In this document: positions 8,452 to 14,859 of the stretch, piece after piece | Position numbering within the stretch: position 1 is the first letter of the stretch | How the letters are laid out: the number at the start of each line of letters is the position of its first letter | Source: Candidatus Aquidulcis frankliniae | GTDB lineage: Bacteria > Chloroflexota > Limnocylindria > Limnocylindrales > Limnocylindraceae | DNA length: 16,739 nt | Reading direction: 5' to 3' | NCBI GenBank assembly: GCA_009925905.1 | Contig: RFPZ01000021.1 | Coordinates: 1 to 16,739 of the forward strand | The notes under the pieces: generated by a model | Seen by the model: only the letters and a program-made list of their open reading frames with translations | Database searches by the model: none | What the model was told of the DNA's origin: nothing | Made by a program: the position numbers and the translations under genes

Positions 8452-9536
8452 GCGACCGTAGGCCGGCAACCGGAGGTCGCGGGCAACATCGAGGAGCGGG
8501 TGCTCGACCATTTGCGCCGGGAGAGGCCCCGCTCGGCGTTCGCCCTGGCCTTTCTGGCGCGCGGCGTCGTGCTGGCGTTAGCCCAATCGGGAGCTCGGTC
8601 AACCGTCGTGCAAGCGCAGGGCCTGACACCTCATCTGGGCGAAGCCTACGACTGACTCCTGGTGGGGCCGCCCGTCTGCGCCGCCTCGCGCTTGGAGCGC
8701 TGTTGCTGACCACGCTCACCCTTCCGCCAGTGGCGGCACGTGCCAACCTCACTACGGTGGGCCAATTCACTGTCTTGGGTACAAACCTCCTTGATCGTGA
8801 CGCGGTGATTGCGGCGGCCAATATTCCGATCGGGTCCAGCCTCCTCGGTGTCAACCTTCGCGAGGCAGAGGAGGCGGTGGCGGACCTCCCCCTCGTGGCG
8901 TCCGTGCGTGTCAGCGCTGGACTCCCTGATGGGATTCAGATCCGAGTGCGCGAGAAGTCACTCCTGCTCCGTTGGCAGATTGGCAATCTGGTGTACGCCG
9001 TTTCTGAAAGTGGCGAACTTCTCGGCGACGTCGCCACGTTAAACCTCGCGCCATCGGCAGCGGCAGACCTCGAAGCGGCACCACTTCTGATTGATGATCG
9101 CGCGCCAAGCCCACTACCAACGACCGGGCAACTCACGCCAACCGAGCTCGACGTGGCCACGCGCCTTGCCTCCCTCACGCCAGAGGACCTTGGCACCGCT
9201 GCCACCGCGCTGAAGCTGCGACTTCTGAGCGACTTCGGCTTCGTCGTCGAGGCGACTGGTCCGTCAATCGAGTGGAGTGCCGTCTTTGGCATCTACTCCG
9301 CCACCATTCGCCCCACGAACATGATCCCTGGCCAAGTTCGTCTGCTACGCAGCGTGCTCGCTGGCCGCGAGACAAGGATTGGCTGGGTGATCCTCGCCGA
9401 CGACCAGGCTGGCACCTACACAGCCAAAGGGGTTCGACCACCGCCACCAGCCGCTAAGCCGAGCCCCAGCCCGAGTTTGAGCCCGGCCCCCTCTGATCCA
9501 TCGCCAAGCCCTTCAGCCCCCACGGTGAGTCCGTGA
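8448..9536 (+). CDS. ftsQ: cell division protein FtsQ (POTRA domain)
   Basis: FtsQ is a single-pass membrane protein that joins the FtsB/FtsL part of the divisome to the septum. The 362 residues divide into an Arg/Gly/Pro-rich cytoplasmic segment (1-76), one membrane helix (about 79-97), a POTRA domain (about 104-172, with TVLGTNLLDRD and GVNLREAEEAVADLPLVASV), a beta domain to about residue 325, and a Pro/Ser-rich tail (about 328-362). Sequence similarity is low across this family, so the call rests on membrane topology, the POTRA pattern and position between ddl and ftsA. The ATG overlaps the ddl stop by 4 nt. It is the last gene of the overlapped operon; an 80-nt gap follows. Confidence 0.85.
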   Translation: MSDRRPATGGRGQHRGAGARPFAPGEAPLGVRPGLSGARRRAGVSPIGSSVNRRASAGPDTSSGRSLRLTPGGAARLRRLALGALLLTTLTLPPVAARANLTTVGQFTVLGTNLLDRDAVIAAANIPIGSSLLGVNLREAEEAVADLPLVASVRVSAGLPDGIQIRVREKSLLLRWQIGNLVYAVSESGELLGDVATLNLAPSAAADLEAAPLLIDDRAPSPLPTTGQLTPTELDVATRLASLTPEDLGTAATALKLRLLSDFGFVVEATGPSIEWSAVFGIYSATIRPTNMIPGQVRLLRSVLAGRETRIGWVILADDQAGTYTAKGVRPPPPAAKPSPSPSLSPAPSDPSPSPSAPTVSP

Positions 9537-9573
9537 TGGCGCAGATAGGGCGTGGCGTTCGGGTGAGCAGGGG

Positions 9574-9579
9574 TATGAT
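9574..9579 (+). promoter_or_regulatory. candidate -10 box for ftsA
   Basis: TATGAT lies in the 80-nt ftsQ-ftsA gap, 37 nt before the ftsA ATG. No convincing -35 hexamer is seen 16-18 nt upstream. It is the first real intergenic gap after murF, which makes a separate ftsA promoter plausible. Confidence 0.35.
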
Positions 9580-9601
9580 GCGCAAGATCAGCGCACAGTG
9601 T

Positions 9602-9609
9602 GGAGGGAG
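9602..9609 (+). promoter_or_regulatory. Shine-Dalgarno site of ftsA
   Basis: GGAGGGAG sits 7 nt before the ATG at 9617. It supports that start and shows that the host uses leadered, SD-dependent translation as well as overlaps. Confidence 0.7.
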
Positions 9610-9616
9610 CAACTAA

Positions 9617-10858
9617 ATGGCAGAAGAGCGCTACACAACGATCGCCGCGATTGATATTGGCACCTCAAAAGTCTCGTGCGCCATCGCGCATATCGGTGGT
9701 GAGAACGGCTCCATCAGCGTGATTGGCAAAGGGACCTATTTGAACCAAGGGATGCGCAAGGGAGTTGTTACCGACATCGAGAAGACGGGGGCCGCCATTC
9801 GTGCCGCCGTTGATGCTGCGGAGCGCCTCTCCGGCTATCACATTGAGCATGCCACGATCACCATCTCAGGTAACCACGTCCAAGGTCAGAACACCAGTGG
9901 CCAAGTGGCAGTCGCAAATCCTGATCGCGAGATTCGCGATGACGATGTTGACCGCGTCCTCGAGGTTTGTCGTGCAATCGAAGTACCAAACTCGCGCATG
10001 CTCCTCAACGTTCTGCCATCGAGCTACATCGTGGACGGCCAAGAGGGCATTCAACAGCCACGCGGCATGATTGCGTACCGCTTGGAGGCACGTGCGCACC
10101 TCATCACCGCCGGTAGCACCGCGGTGCAGAATCTTGAGAAGTGCGTCCAGGCTGCAGGCATCGCCGTCGACGATTACGTGCCAGCATCACTCGCCGCTGC
10201 GGAGCTGACGCTAACTGAGACTGAGCGCGAGCTCGGCACCGTCCTCGTCGACATTGGCGCGGAAACGTGCGATATCGCGATCTTCCATCAGAACGCAGTG
10301 GTCTATACCGCAGTCCTGCCGATCGGTGGAGCGTTCATCACTCGCGACGTCGCGATCGGCTTGAAGGCCAGCCTGCTTGCAGCAGAAGAGCTGAAGACGT
10401 CATATGGCACCTGTGATCCGCGCACGGCGAGCGAGGCAGAGCTGTACAACGTTCCCGATGAGCCGAGCGGCCGTCGAGTCAGCCGACTTGAACTCGCTCG
10501 CATCATTGAGCCACGAATGAGTGAAATCTTTGAGCTCATCGCGGGAGTCATCGCCAGCGCCGGCCCGGAAGTGACCAGTGCAGGCGTCGTGTTGACCGGC
10601 GGCGGCTCGTTGCTCGAGGGCGTTGAGGCCCTTGGCCGCGAAATCCTCAAGGCGCCAGTGCGTGTTGCTGCACCAACAGGGCCACTTCTGGGGATCCTTG
10701 ACGAGTTCCGCGGCCCAGGGCACGCAGCCGTACTCGGACTCTTTTCGTGGGTCGCCCGCGGACTGGACGAGGCGGGGATTGCTGAGGAACCAGCCGCAGG
10801 CCTTGGCGGGCGCATCCTCGGGGGCGCGCGCAACCTTCTCGGGCGCATTCGGGGATAA
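9617..10858 (+). CDS. ftsA: cell division protein FtsA
   Basis: FtsA is an actin-like ATPase that anchors FtsZ filaments to the membrane and recruits later divisome proteins. The 413-residue sequence has the phosphate 1 motif AAIDIGTSKVS (10-20), the FtsA-specific 1C (SHS2) domain replacing actin subdomain 1B at about 85-165 (starting ISGNHVQGQN), phosphate 2 VDIGAETCDI (211-220) and the adenosine motif LTGGGSLLEG (326-335). It ends in a basic amphipathic helix (about 397-412, GGRILGGARNLLGRIR), the expected membrane-targeting sequence. Length is normal. It has its own SD and probably its own promoter, and 120 nt separate it from ftsZ. FtsA, rather than SepF, appears to be the FtsZ anchor encoded here. 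Confidence 0.95.
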   Translation: MAEERYTTIAAIDIGTSKVSCAIAHIGGENGSISVIGKGTYLNQGMRKGVVTDIEKTGAAIRAAVDAAERLSGYHIEHATITISGNHVQGQNTSGQVAVANPDREIRDDDVDRVLEVCRAIEVPNSRMLLNVLPSSYIVDGQEGIQQPRGMIAYRLEARAHLITAGSTAVQNLEKCVQAAGIAVDDYVPASLAAAELTLTETERELGTVLVDIGAETCDIAIFHQNAVVYTAVLPIGGAFITRDVAIGLKASLLAAEELKTSYGTCDPRTASEAELYNVPDEPSGRRVSRLELARIIEPRMSEIFELIAGVIASAGPEVTSAGVVLTGGGSLLEGVEALGREILKAPVRVAAPTGPLLGILDEFRGPGHAAVLGLFSWVARGLDEAGIAEEPAAGLGGRILGGARNLLGRIRG

Positions 10859-10863
10859 CCCAA

Positions 10864-10885
10864 CCCGCCGCGAACAGCGGGCGGG
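10864..10885 (+). other. G+C-rich hairpin after ftsA
   Basis: CCCGCCGC (10864-10871) pairs with GCGGGCGGG (10877-10885), leaving one bulged G around a 5-nt GAACA loop, 6 nt after the ftsA stop. No T tract follows, so a classic intrinsic terminator is not shown. It may slow transcription from ftsA into ftsZ or protect the ftsA mRNA end. Confidence 0.4.
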
Positions 10886-10889
10886 GCGC

Positions 10890-10898
10890 TGCTACACT
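10890..10898 (+). promoter_or_regulatory. candidate extended -10 promoter for ftsZ
   Basis: TGCTACACT reads as an extended -10 (TGn followed by TAnnnT) in the ftsA-ftsZ gap, just after the hairpin. A start near 10905 would give a leader of roughly 75-85 nt that includes the palindrome at 10930-10943 and the SD. No good -35 box is visible, as is common for extended -10 promoters. Confidence 0.45.
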
Positions 10899-10929
10899 TC
10901 GCGGGATCGACGGGAGGGCGTCGTCTAAT

Positions 10930-10943
10930 CGGGGCTAGCCCCG
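10930..10943. repeat. perfect 14-bp palindrome in the ftsZ leader
   Basis: CGGGGCTAGCCCCG is its own reverse complement. In RNA it can fold as a 5-bp stem closed by CTAG. It sits between the candidate ftsZ -10 and the ftsZ SD, so it could be a protein operator or an mRNA element affecting FtsZ level. Confidence 0.55.
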
Positions 10944-10978
10944 GGCGGCGCAGAGTCGGGGCAACACGTCCGGAGGGC

Positions 10979-12190
10979 ATGGAGTCGATGGCAGCGCAGA
11001 CCGAGAATTTCGCGCTTATTCGCGTCGTTGGTGTCGGCGGCGCAGGATCGAACGCCGTCAACCGCATGATTCGGGCCGAGCTGCTCGGCGTTGAGTTCAT
11101 TGCGGTGAACACCGATGCCCAGGCGCTGGTGAAGTCCCACGCCCCCACACGCATTCGCATTGGTGATGGAATCTCACGTGGCCTCGGCGCGGGCGGCGAC
11201 TCAGCCGTAGGGGAGCGCGCAGCTCAGGAAGATATTGAGAATCTCCGCGCGGCACTTGAGGGCTCTGACCTCGTCTTCGTGACCGCCGGCATGGGCGGCG
11301 GCACCGGTTCTGGTGCGGCCCCAGTCGTTGCCAAGATTGCCAAAGAGATCGGTGCCCTCACCATCGGCATCGTCACGAAGCCGTTCGTCTTCGAAGGGAA
11401 GCGGCGCGCCGCGGTAGCCGAGGCCGCCGCCAACGAACTGCGCAAGCATGTCGACACCCTAATTGTCATTCCAAATGAGCGCCTCCTCAGCGTGGTCAGC
11501 CGTCAGACGTCAATGGAAGATTCGTTCCGCATTGCCGACGATGTCCTTCGCCAGGCAGTGAAGGGCGTAAGTGATGTCATCACGGTTCCGGGAATCATCA
11601 ATCTCGATTTCGCCGATGTTCGTTCAATCATGCGTGACGCAGGTTCAGCCCTTATGGGCATTGGTCGTGCCAGCGGTGAGAACCGCGCAACTTCGGCCGC
11701 AGAGATCGCCATTGCCTCGCCACTCCTCGAAGTTGACATTCAGGGCGCAACTGGTGTGCTCATTAACGTTGCCGCGTCGGCCACGGTAACCCTGCACGAA
11801 GTTAATGAAGCAATCAATCACATCACGGCGCGAGCCGACGACGAGGCAAACATCATCTTCGGCACCTCGCTCGATGAGTCCCTTGGTGATGAGATTCAGA
11901 TCACCGTGATCGCCACCGGATTCACGGCCGACCGACAGGGAACAGCCTCTAGCCCGCGCGCGCCGTACCGAGCAGCGGAGGGCGGTGCATTTAGCCTTCG
12001 AAGCGACGGCGTCGCAGTGCAGGAGGCTCCGGTGGAGAGTGTCACATATGCACCGACACCAGAGCCCGCGCCAGTTGTTTCCAACGAGTGGGACCAAGAT
12101 CTCCCACCAGCCGCGCCGCAGCCAGAAGAGGTTGAGCCCAGCGACCTTGATATCCCAGCCTTCCTGCGTCCGCGCAAGCGCATCTTCTAG
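10979..12190 (+). CDS. ftsZ: cell division protein FtsZ
   Basis: FtsZ is the tubulin-like GTPase that forms the Z ring. The 403-residue product has VVGVGGAGSNAVNRM (16-30), NTDAQAL (44-50), the GTP signature GGGTGSG (106-112), the T7 loop NLDFADVRSIM (208-218) that supplies the catalytic Asp in the polymer, and a Pro/Glu-rich linker from about residue 318. It ends in DLDIPAFLRPRKRIF, the C-terminal peptide that binds FtsA. CGGAGGG at 10971-10977 lies only 1 nt before the ATG at 10979 and 10 nt before an in-frame ATG at 10988. The later start (beginning MAAQTENF) fits the SD better, so the true protein may be three residues shorter. The gene ends in tandem stops (TAGTAG). Confidence 0.96.
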   Translation: MESMAAQTENFALIRVVGVGGAGSNAVNRMIRAELLGVEFIAVNTDAQALVKSHAPTRIRIGDGISRGLGAGGDSAVGERAAQEDIENLRAALEGSDLVFVTAGMGGGTGSGAAPVVAKIAKEIGALTIGIVTKPFVFEGKRRAAVAEAAANELRKHVDTLIVIPNERLLSVVSRQTSMEDSFRIADDVLRQAVKGVSDVITVPGIINLDFADVRSIMRDAGSALMGIGRASGENRATSAAEIAIASPLLEVDIQGATGVLINVAASATVTLHEVNEAINHITARADDEANIIFGTSLDESLGDEIQITVIATGFTADRQGTASSPRAPYRAAEGGAFSLRSDGVAVQEAPVESVTYAPTPEPAPVVSNEWDQDLPPAAPQPEEVEPSDLDIPAFLRPRKRIF

Positions 12191-12193
12191 TAG

Positions 12194-12209
12194 CTGGGGG
12201 TAACCCCAG
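12194..12209 (+). promoter_or_regulatory. GTAA-loop hairpin between ftsZ and yggS
   Basis: CTGGGG (12194-12199) and CCCCAG (12204-12209) form a perfect 6-bp stem around GTAA, a GNRA-type tetraloop in RNA. It starts 4 nt after the ftsZ stop and ends 3 nt before the yggS ATG, exactly where a Shine-Dalgarno site would be. It could restrict yggS translation. With no T tract it is not a typical terminator. Confidence 0.55.
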
Positions 12210-12212
12210 ACG

Positions 12213-12917
12213 ATGCTGAGCGCCTCTGACCTCACCACCCGCTATCGCGAACTGCTGGGGCGCGTGCGTGCCGCCGGTTCTGCCGAACTAATGGCGGTGA
12301 CCAAAGGTGTTGAAGCCGAACAGATCGCGGCCGTCGTAGACGCCGGTTGCACCCTGTTCGGCGAGAACCGTGTGCAAGAGCTTGAAGCGAAACGCGCCGC
12401 GGTTGCCGCACTGCGACCCACGGCGAACCTGACCTGGGTGCTGATTGGCCCGCTGCAGTCAAACAAGGCACGACGCGCGGTGGAGGCTGCCGACCGCATC
12501 GCGACTATTGGGAGCGTTGAGCTGCTGGAGCGCATCGCCGCACTCGCAAACGAGCGATCCAAGCCAGTAGAGATCGCCCTTCAAGTGAACGTGGACGAAG
12601 ATCCGGCGAAGTCAGGTTTCACCCCAGGGGGTCTGCGTGCGGCACTCCCCGCCATCGCCACAATCGTGAAAGGCGCCCCAGTCACCTTGGTCGGGCTTTT
12701 CACCGTGGGGAAGCTCACCGACGGTGGGGAGGCGGCACGCCCAACCTTCGCCCAGTTCCGAACACTCGCTGCACAAGTAGACGCCGACGCACGGACCCTT
12801 GGCCTTGGCCTTGGGCCACTGCGCTCAGCGGGGATGAGCGGCGACTTTGAGGTCGCGATCAGTGAAGGCGCAAACGAGGTGCGGCTCGGAAGCGCGCTCT
12901 TTGGGCCGCGCAGGTAG
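12213..12917 (+). CDS. yggS: YggS family pyridoxal phosphate-binding protein (PLPBP)
   Basis: This is a cytoplasmic fold-type III PLP carrier with no known catalytic activity, involved in vitamin B6 homeostasis and commonly placed beside ftsZ. The 234-residue protein has LMAVTKG with the PLP-binding Lys31, LFGENRVQE (48-56), IGPLQSNK (78-85), LQVNVDEDPAKSGF (123-136), and near the C-terminus SAGMSGDFEVAISEGANEVR, the phosphate-binding end of the barrel. The family WHFIGxLQxNK reads WVLIGPLQSNK, so the His is lost. The ATG at 12213 has no SD and follows a stable hairpin. The usual actinobacterial or Firmicutes neighbour sepF is absent; yggT follows after 9 nt. Confidence 0.9.
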   Translation: MLSASDLTTRYRELLGRVRAAGSAELMAVTKGVEAEQIAAVVDAGCTLFGENRVQELEAKRAAVAALRPTANLTWVLIGPLQSNKARRAVEAADRIATIGSVELLERIAALANERSKPVEIALQVNVDEDPAKSGFTPGGLRAALPAIATIVKGAPVTLVGLFTVGKLTDGGEAARPTFAQFRTLAAQVDADARTLGLGLGPLRSAGMSGDFEVAISEGANEVRLGSALFGPRR

Positions 12918-12920
12918 GCT
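12915..12920 (+). promoter_or_regulatory. candidate leaderless -10 box for yggT
   Basis: TAGGCT, which includes the yggS stop codon, ends exactly 6 nt before the yggT ATG at 12927. That is the distance expected if transcription starts at the A of ATG. The overlapping AGGTAGG could instead be a weak SD, so the call is tentative. Confidence 0.35.
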
Positions 12921-12926
12921 ATAGAC

Positions 12927-13175
12927 ATGTCGACACAGGCGGTAGTCAATCTGATCTTCGAGACGCTCTGGTGGGTGATCCTCGGGCGGGTGCTGATGTC
13001 CTGGTTCGATCCTTCGGGCAACTATCGCATCTCGCGCATCCTCTATGACATGAGCGAGCCGATCCTCGCCCCGGCTCGAAGAATCTTGCCAACGTTCGGC
13101 GGCGTGGATTGGTCGCCTCTGGTCACGATGATCCTCTTGAATCTGCTCCAAGGGCTTGTCGTCTCGAGCCTGTAG
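12927..13175 (+). CDS. yggT: YggT family membrane protein
   Basis: This small integral membrane protein has one YggT repeat: 82 residues with hydrophobic segments at about 4-24 and 63-80. Between them lies the family pattern LMSWFDPSGNYRISRILYDM (residues 23-42), followed by SEPILAPARRILP. The family is often encoded between ftsZ/yggS and later division genes and is linked to membrane or division functions, but its exact role is not settled. The 9-nt distance from yggS suggests co-transcription, although a leaderless -10 box also fits. It is the last gene of the dcw neighbourhood before the tRNA. Confidence 0.85.
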   Translation: MSTQAVVNLIFETLWWVILGRVLMSWFDPSGNYRISRILYDMSEPILAPARRILPTFGGVDWSPLVTMILLNLLQGLVVSSL

Positions 13176-13187
13176 GGCTGAACCTAG

Positions 13188-13193
13188 TAGAAT
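13188..13193 (+). promoter_or_regulatory. candidate -10 box of the tRNA-Val gene
   Basis: TAGAAT lies 10 nt before the first base of the tRNA, so a start near 13200 would give a leader of only a few bases. No clear -35 hexamer is present. Confidence 0.45.
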
Positions 13194-13203
13194 CTCCGCC
13201 CGA

Positions 13204-13280
<77 letters not shown>

Positions 13281-13351
13281 CACCTTCAGCGGCAGATTCT
13301 CCGCACGATTCGCCTCACCACTGGTCACCCACGCCTTGCACTTGAACCAGT

Positions 13352-13364
13352 GATGGTCACCATC
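13352..13364. repeat. 13-bp inverted repeat after the tRNA
   Basis: GATGGT and ACCATC flank a single C, making a near-perfect operator-like palindrome about 50 nt before the first small gene of the element. A second inverted pair overlaps it by one base: CACTGGT (13319-13325) and ACCAGTG (13346-13352). The 142-nt stretch 13281-13422 holds no gene. These repeats could be recombinase, Xis or repressor sites. Confidence 0.4.
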
Positions 13365-13410
13365 CGTGCAGCATTCTGCATCGTCGTCCCACGAGTTGCA
13401 AGAGTGCAGG

Positions 13411-13416
13411 TATCGT
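13411..13416 (+). promoter_or_regulatory. candidate leaderless -10 box (TATCGT)
   Basis: TATCGT is followed by six bases and the ATG at 13423. The same hexamer-N6-ATG spacing occurs before three other + strand genes of this element and before yggT. No -35 box is evident. Confidence 0.45.
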
Positions 13417-13422
13417 GTGACT

Positions 13423-13722
13423 ATGCCGAAGCAGACATCAGAGCAGCGTAAGATTGTTCAGGCTGCCGCTGAATCACAGCACGATTCAGTCAAGGACGGC
13501 GCACGCGATGTTGCCGCCTTTGTTTGGGATGGCTGCGTCGTTACGCTTGTCGTACTTGCTTTCTTGGCCATTGGCCTCAATCTTCTTAGCGCCGTTATGC
13601 CCTCTGGATTGATTCAGATTCTTTATCCCTTGTTTGCCTTAGGCGTATGTGTTTGGTTTATATTTGGTGAAAACATCGTGGGCTGGCTACGAAGCCGACT
13701 CGCAAAGATTCGTAAACCTTAG
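13423..13722 (+). CDS. small two-helix membrane protein, unknown
   Basis: I do not recognise this 99-residue protein. It has a polar start (MPKQTSEQRKIVQAAAESQH), two hydrophobic segments at about 33-57 and 61-83, and a basic tail ending RSRLAKIRKP, so the tail is probably cytoplasmic. I prefer the ATG at 13423, because a -10-like hexamer lies 6 nt before it and the protein then starts with a normal polar N-terminus. The frame extends upstream to an ATG at 13366 that would add 19 unlikely residues. Base composition is close to half G+C, lower than the dcw genes. Another small membrane protein gene follows after 24 nt and is probably co-transcribed. Confidence 0.6.
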   Translation: MPKQTSEQRKIVQAAAESQHDSVKDGARDVAAFVWDGCVVTLVVLAFLAIGLNLLSAVMPSGLIQILYPLFALGVCVWFIFGENIVGWLRSRLAKIRKP

Positions 13723-13746
13723 GCGCTGAACCTCGCGACCTGCTGC

Positions 13747-14058
13747 ATGACGACCGTGAGGGACAAGTCGAAGCCGCTGAGGGAACAGGAGCAGCCAACT
13801 GACCTCAACAGGCGTGGCGTGGCACTTCAACCTGAGGTTGACCGGAACCAGCTCGAGCCGCGACCTGCGGCCGATTGGCTCGCAGTTTTTGGCGTAGGTT
13901 CAGCGATGGTCGCGTTCCTTATGTGGGCTATTCCAGCGAACTGTTTCCGCGACTTTGGCGGTTGGTACTGTTCAGATCTGTTTTCTGATGAGCGTCAAAC
14001 AGCCATTGCTGTGTTCCTTGCGTTTTCCCTCATAGCGCTGCTGTTGCGCAGGCGCTAA
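13747..14058 (+). CDS. small two-helix membrane protein, unknown
   Basis: The product has 103 residues and no family I recognise. The first 45 residues are hydrophilic and charged. A hydrophobic segment follows (about 46-62, AVFGVGSAMVAFLMWAI), then a loop with two Cys (NCFRDFGGWYCSDLF), a second hydrophobic segment (about 86-99) and a terminal RRR. The two loop cysteines could form a disulphide outside the cytoplasm. No hexamer lies at leaderless distance before the ATG and no SD is seen, so it probably depends on the gene 24 nt upstream. Its stop is 10 nt from the 3' end of the truncated ATPase on the other strand. Confidence 0.5.
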   Translation: MTTVRDKSKPLREQEQPTDLNRRGVALQPEVDRNQLEPRPAADWLAVFGVGSAMVAFLMWAIPANCFRDFGGWYCSDLFSDERQTAIAVFLAFSLIALLLRRR

Positions 14059-14068
14059 TCCATCAGCC

Positions 14069-14485
14069 TCAATGGACGAGGACGATGAGGCCGGCGTCAA
14101 TCTCGTCGGCTGCGCTGTTGAGTTCAGCGAAGCTCTGCGGCAAGCTGAAGCCACGAGGACGATGCGAGACATAGACCTCACCAGAGCCGAACGGCTCAGC
14201 GCGCTCGATTGAGATCCTCGTCGCGCGGTCGATGAGTGAGGATTCTGATCCCTCCATCTCGACGAGCAGCACGCGGCTCCGGCTGATCTTGCGGCCGAGG
14301 AAGCGATGCGGCGAGCCAGCGCCGACCGCCATCGCGAGCGCCATTGAGAGGAGCGTCTTGCCAGCCTTCGGCGCAGCGGCGAGGACGCTGAGACCGCGTT
14401 CAGGGATCAGCTCCTCAACGAGCCAGCGCGGCGACTCGTGCGGAGTGCGAGCAGCCTCGGCGAGGTCGCGGATCACGAGGCTCAT
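14069..14485 (-). CDS. RepA-like P-loop ATPase (AAA_25 type), C-terminally truncated
   Basis: This reads as the N-terminal third to half of a RecA/RepA-like ATPase of the kind found in plasmids and integrative elements. In 138 residues it has WLVEELIPERGLSVLAAAPK (21-40) running into the Walker A APKAGKT (38-44), and VLLVEMEGSESSLIDRATR (72-90), the family strand with conserved Glu and following Arg. It ends at LIVLVH, exactly where Walker B (normally LIVIDPL-like) should supply the catalytic Asp. Family members are usually 250-350 residues. The rest is replaced by the + strand small gene ending at 14058, so this is probably inactive. Its ATG overlaps the stop of the preceding - strand ORF as ATGA. 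Confidence 0.65.
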   Translation of the reverse strand: MSLVIRDLAEAARTPHESPRWLVEELIPERGLSVLAAAPKAGKTLLSMALAMAVGAGSPHRFLGRKISRSRVLLVEMEGSESSLIDRATRISIERAEPFGSGEVYVSHRPRGFSLPQSFAELNSAADEIDAGLIVLVH

Positions 14486-14859
14486 CGTGATTCGCCTTCA
14501 GGTAGGATGCCGCTATGGAAGATCTGATCTGCAGAGACTGGCCGATCTTTATAGATGACCTCTTGAAGGGTTTTGGGTTGGTTCTTGATTTCTACATCCT
14601 TGAGCTGATCGTGGCGCTCTTCATATTCTTTGGGATCGGTGTGGGCATCCGCCGCATCTTCCGCCGATCGACGGACGAGGTCGGATACGCTGAAGGCAAT
14701 CTCCTGATCGTTGTGCCGATTGTTGCTGCGCTCCTCTTCGTGAACCAAGTTTGCGGCTGACGCCTCTAGCGCTTCGATGCGCTTGAGCAGCTCGGCGCGC
14801 TCTTCGCGTAGCTCCTCGATGGCATCGCGGAGATCGAAGACGACGATCGAGAGATCCAT
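14482..14859 (-). CDS. coiled-coil ORF of the mobility operon, possibly disrupted
   Basis: The ORF starts MDLSIVVFDLRDAIEELREE and continues as a Leu/Glu-rich heptad-like helix to about residue 34, a believable short coiled coil. From about residue 35 on it is antisense to the + strand membrane protein gene at 14515-14760 and becomes polar and featureless. Both ends are coupled: its ATG overlaps the upstream HTH gene stop (TGATG), and its stop overlaps the ATPase start (ATGA). That supports an original operon xis-like, coiled-coil, ATPase. Either the whole ORF is real, or only its first third descends from the original gene. Confidence 0.42.
   Translation of the reverse strand: MDLSIVVFDLRDAIEELREERAELLKRIEALEASAANLVHEEERSNNRHNDQEIAFSVSDLVRRSAEDAADAHTDPKEYEERHDQLKDVEIKNQPKTLQEVIYKDRPVSADQIFHSGILPEGESR
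14503..14508 (+). promoter_or_regulatory. candidate leaderless -10 box (TAGGAT)
   Basis: TAGGAT is followed by GCCGCT and the ATG at 14515, a 6-nt spacing. The context CAGGTAGG also precedes yggT. AGGTAGG could be read as a weak SD instead. Confidence 0.4.
14515..14760 (+). CDS. small two-helix membrane protein, unknown
   Basis: This 81-residue product is not recognised. Hydrophobic segments lie at about 20-45 (GLVLDFYILELIVALFIFFG) and 63-79 (LLIVVPIVAALLFVNQV), separated by a basic loop with RRIFRRS. It is fully antisense to a 125-codon ORF on the - strand, so at most one is likely to be a normal protein gene along the whole overlap. A -10-like hexamer exactly 6 nt before the ATG, plausible codon use and a coherent membrane topology favour this one. 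The opposite ORF reads as highly polar there, as expected of an antisense shadow of hydrophobic codons. Confidence 0.5.
   Translation: MEDLICRDWPIFIDDLLKGFGLVLDFYILELIVALFIFFGIGVGIRRIFRRSTDEVGYAEGNLLIVVPIVAALLFVNQVCG

Noticed and set aside
10303..11160. A 285-codon - strand ORF across ftsA and ftsZ
   Set aside because: It is antisense to the conserved FtsA C-terminus and FtsZ N-terminus and reads as Ser/Arg/Pro-rich low-quality sequence. It also spans the intergenic promoter region.
13366..13422. Upstream ATG for the first small membrane gene
   Set aside because: The added residues (MQHSASSSHELQECRYRVT) are encoded by the apparent promoter region, and the -10-like hexamer places the start at 13423.
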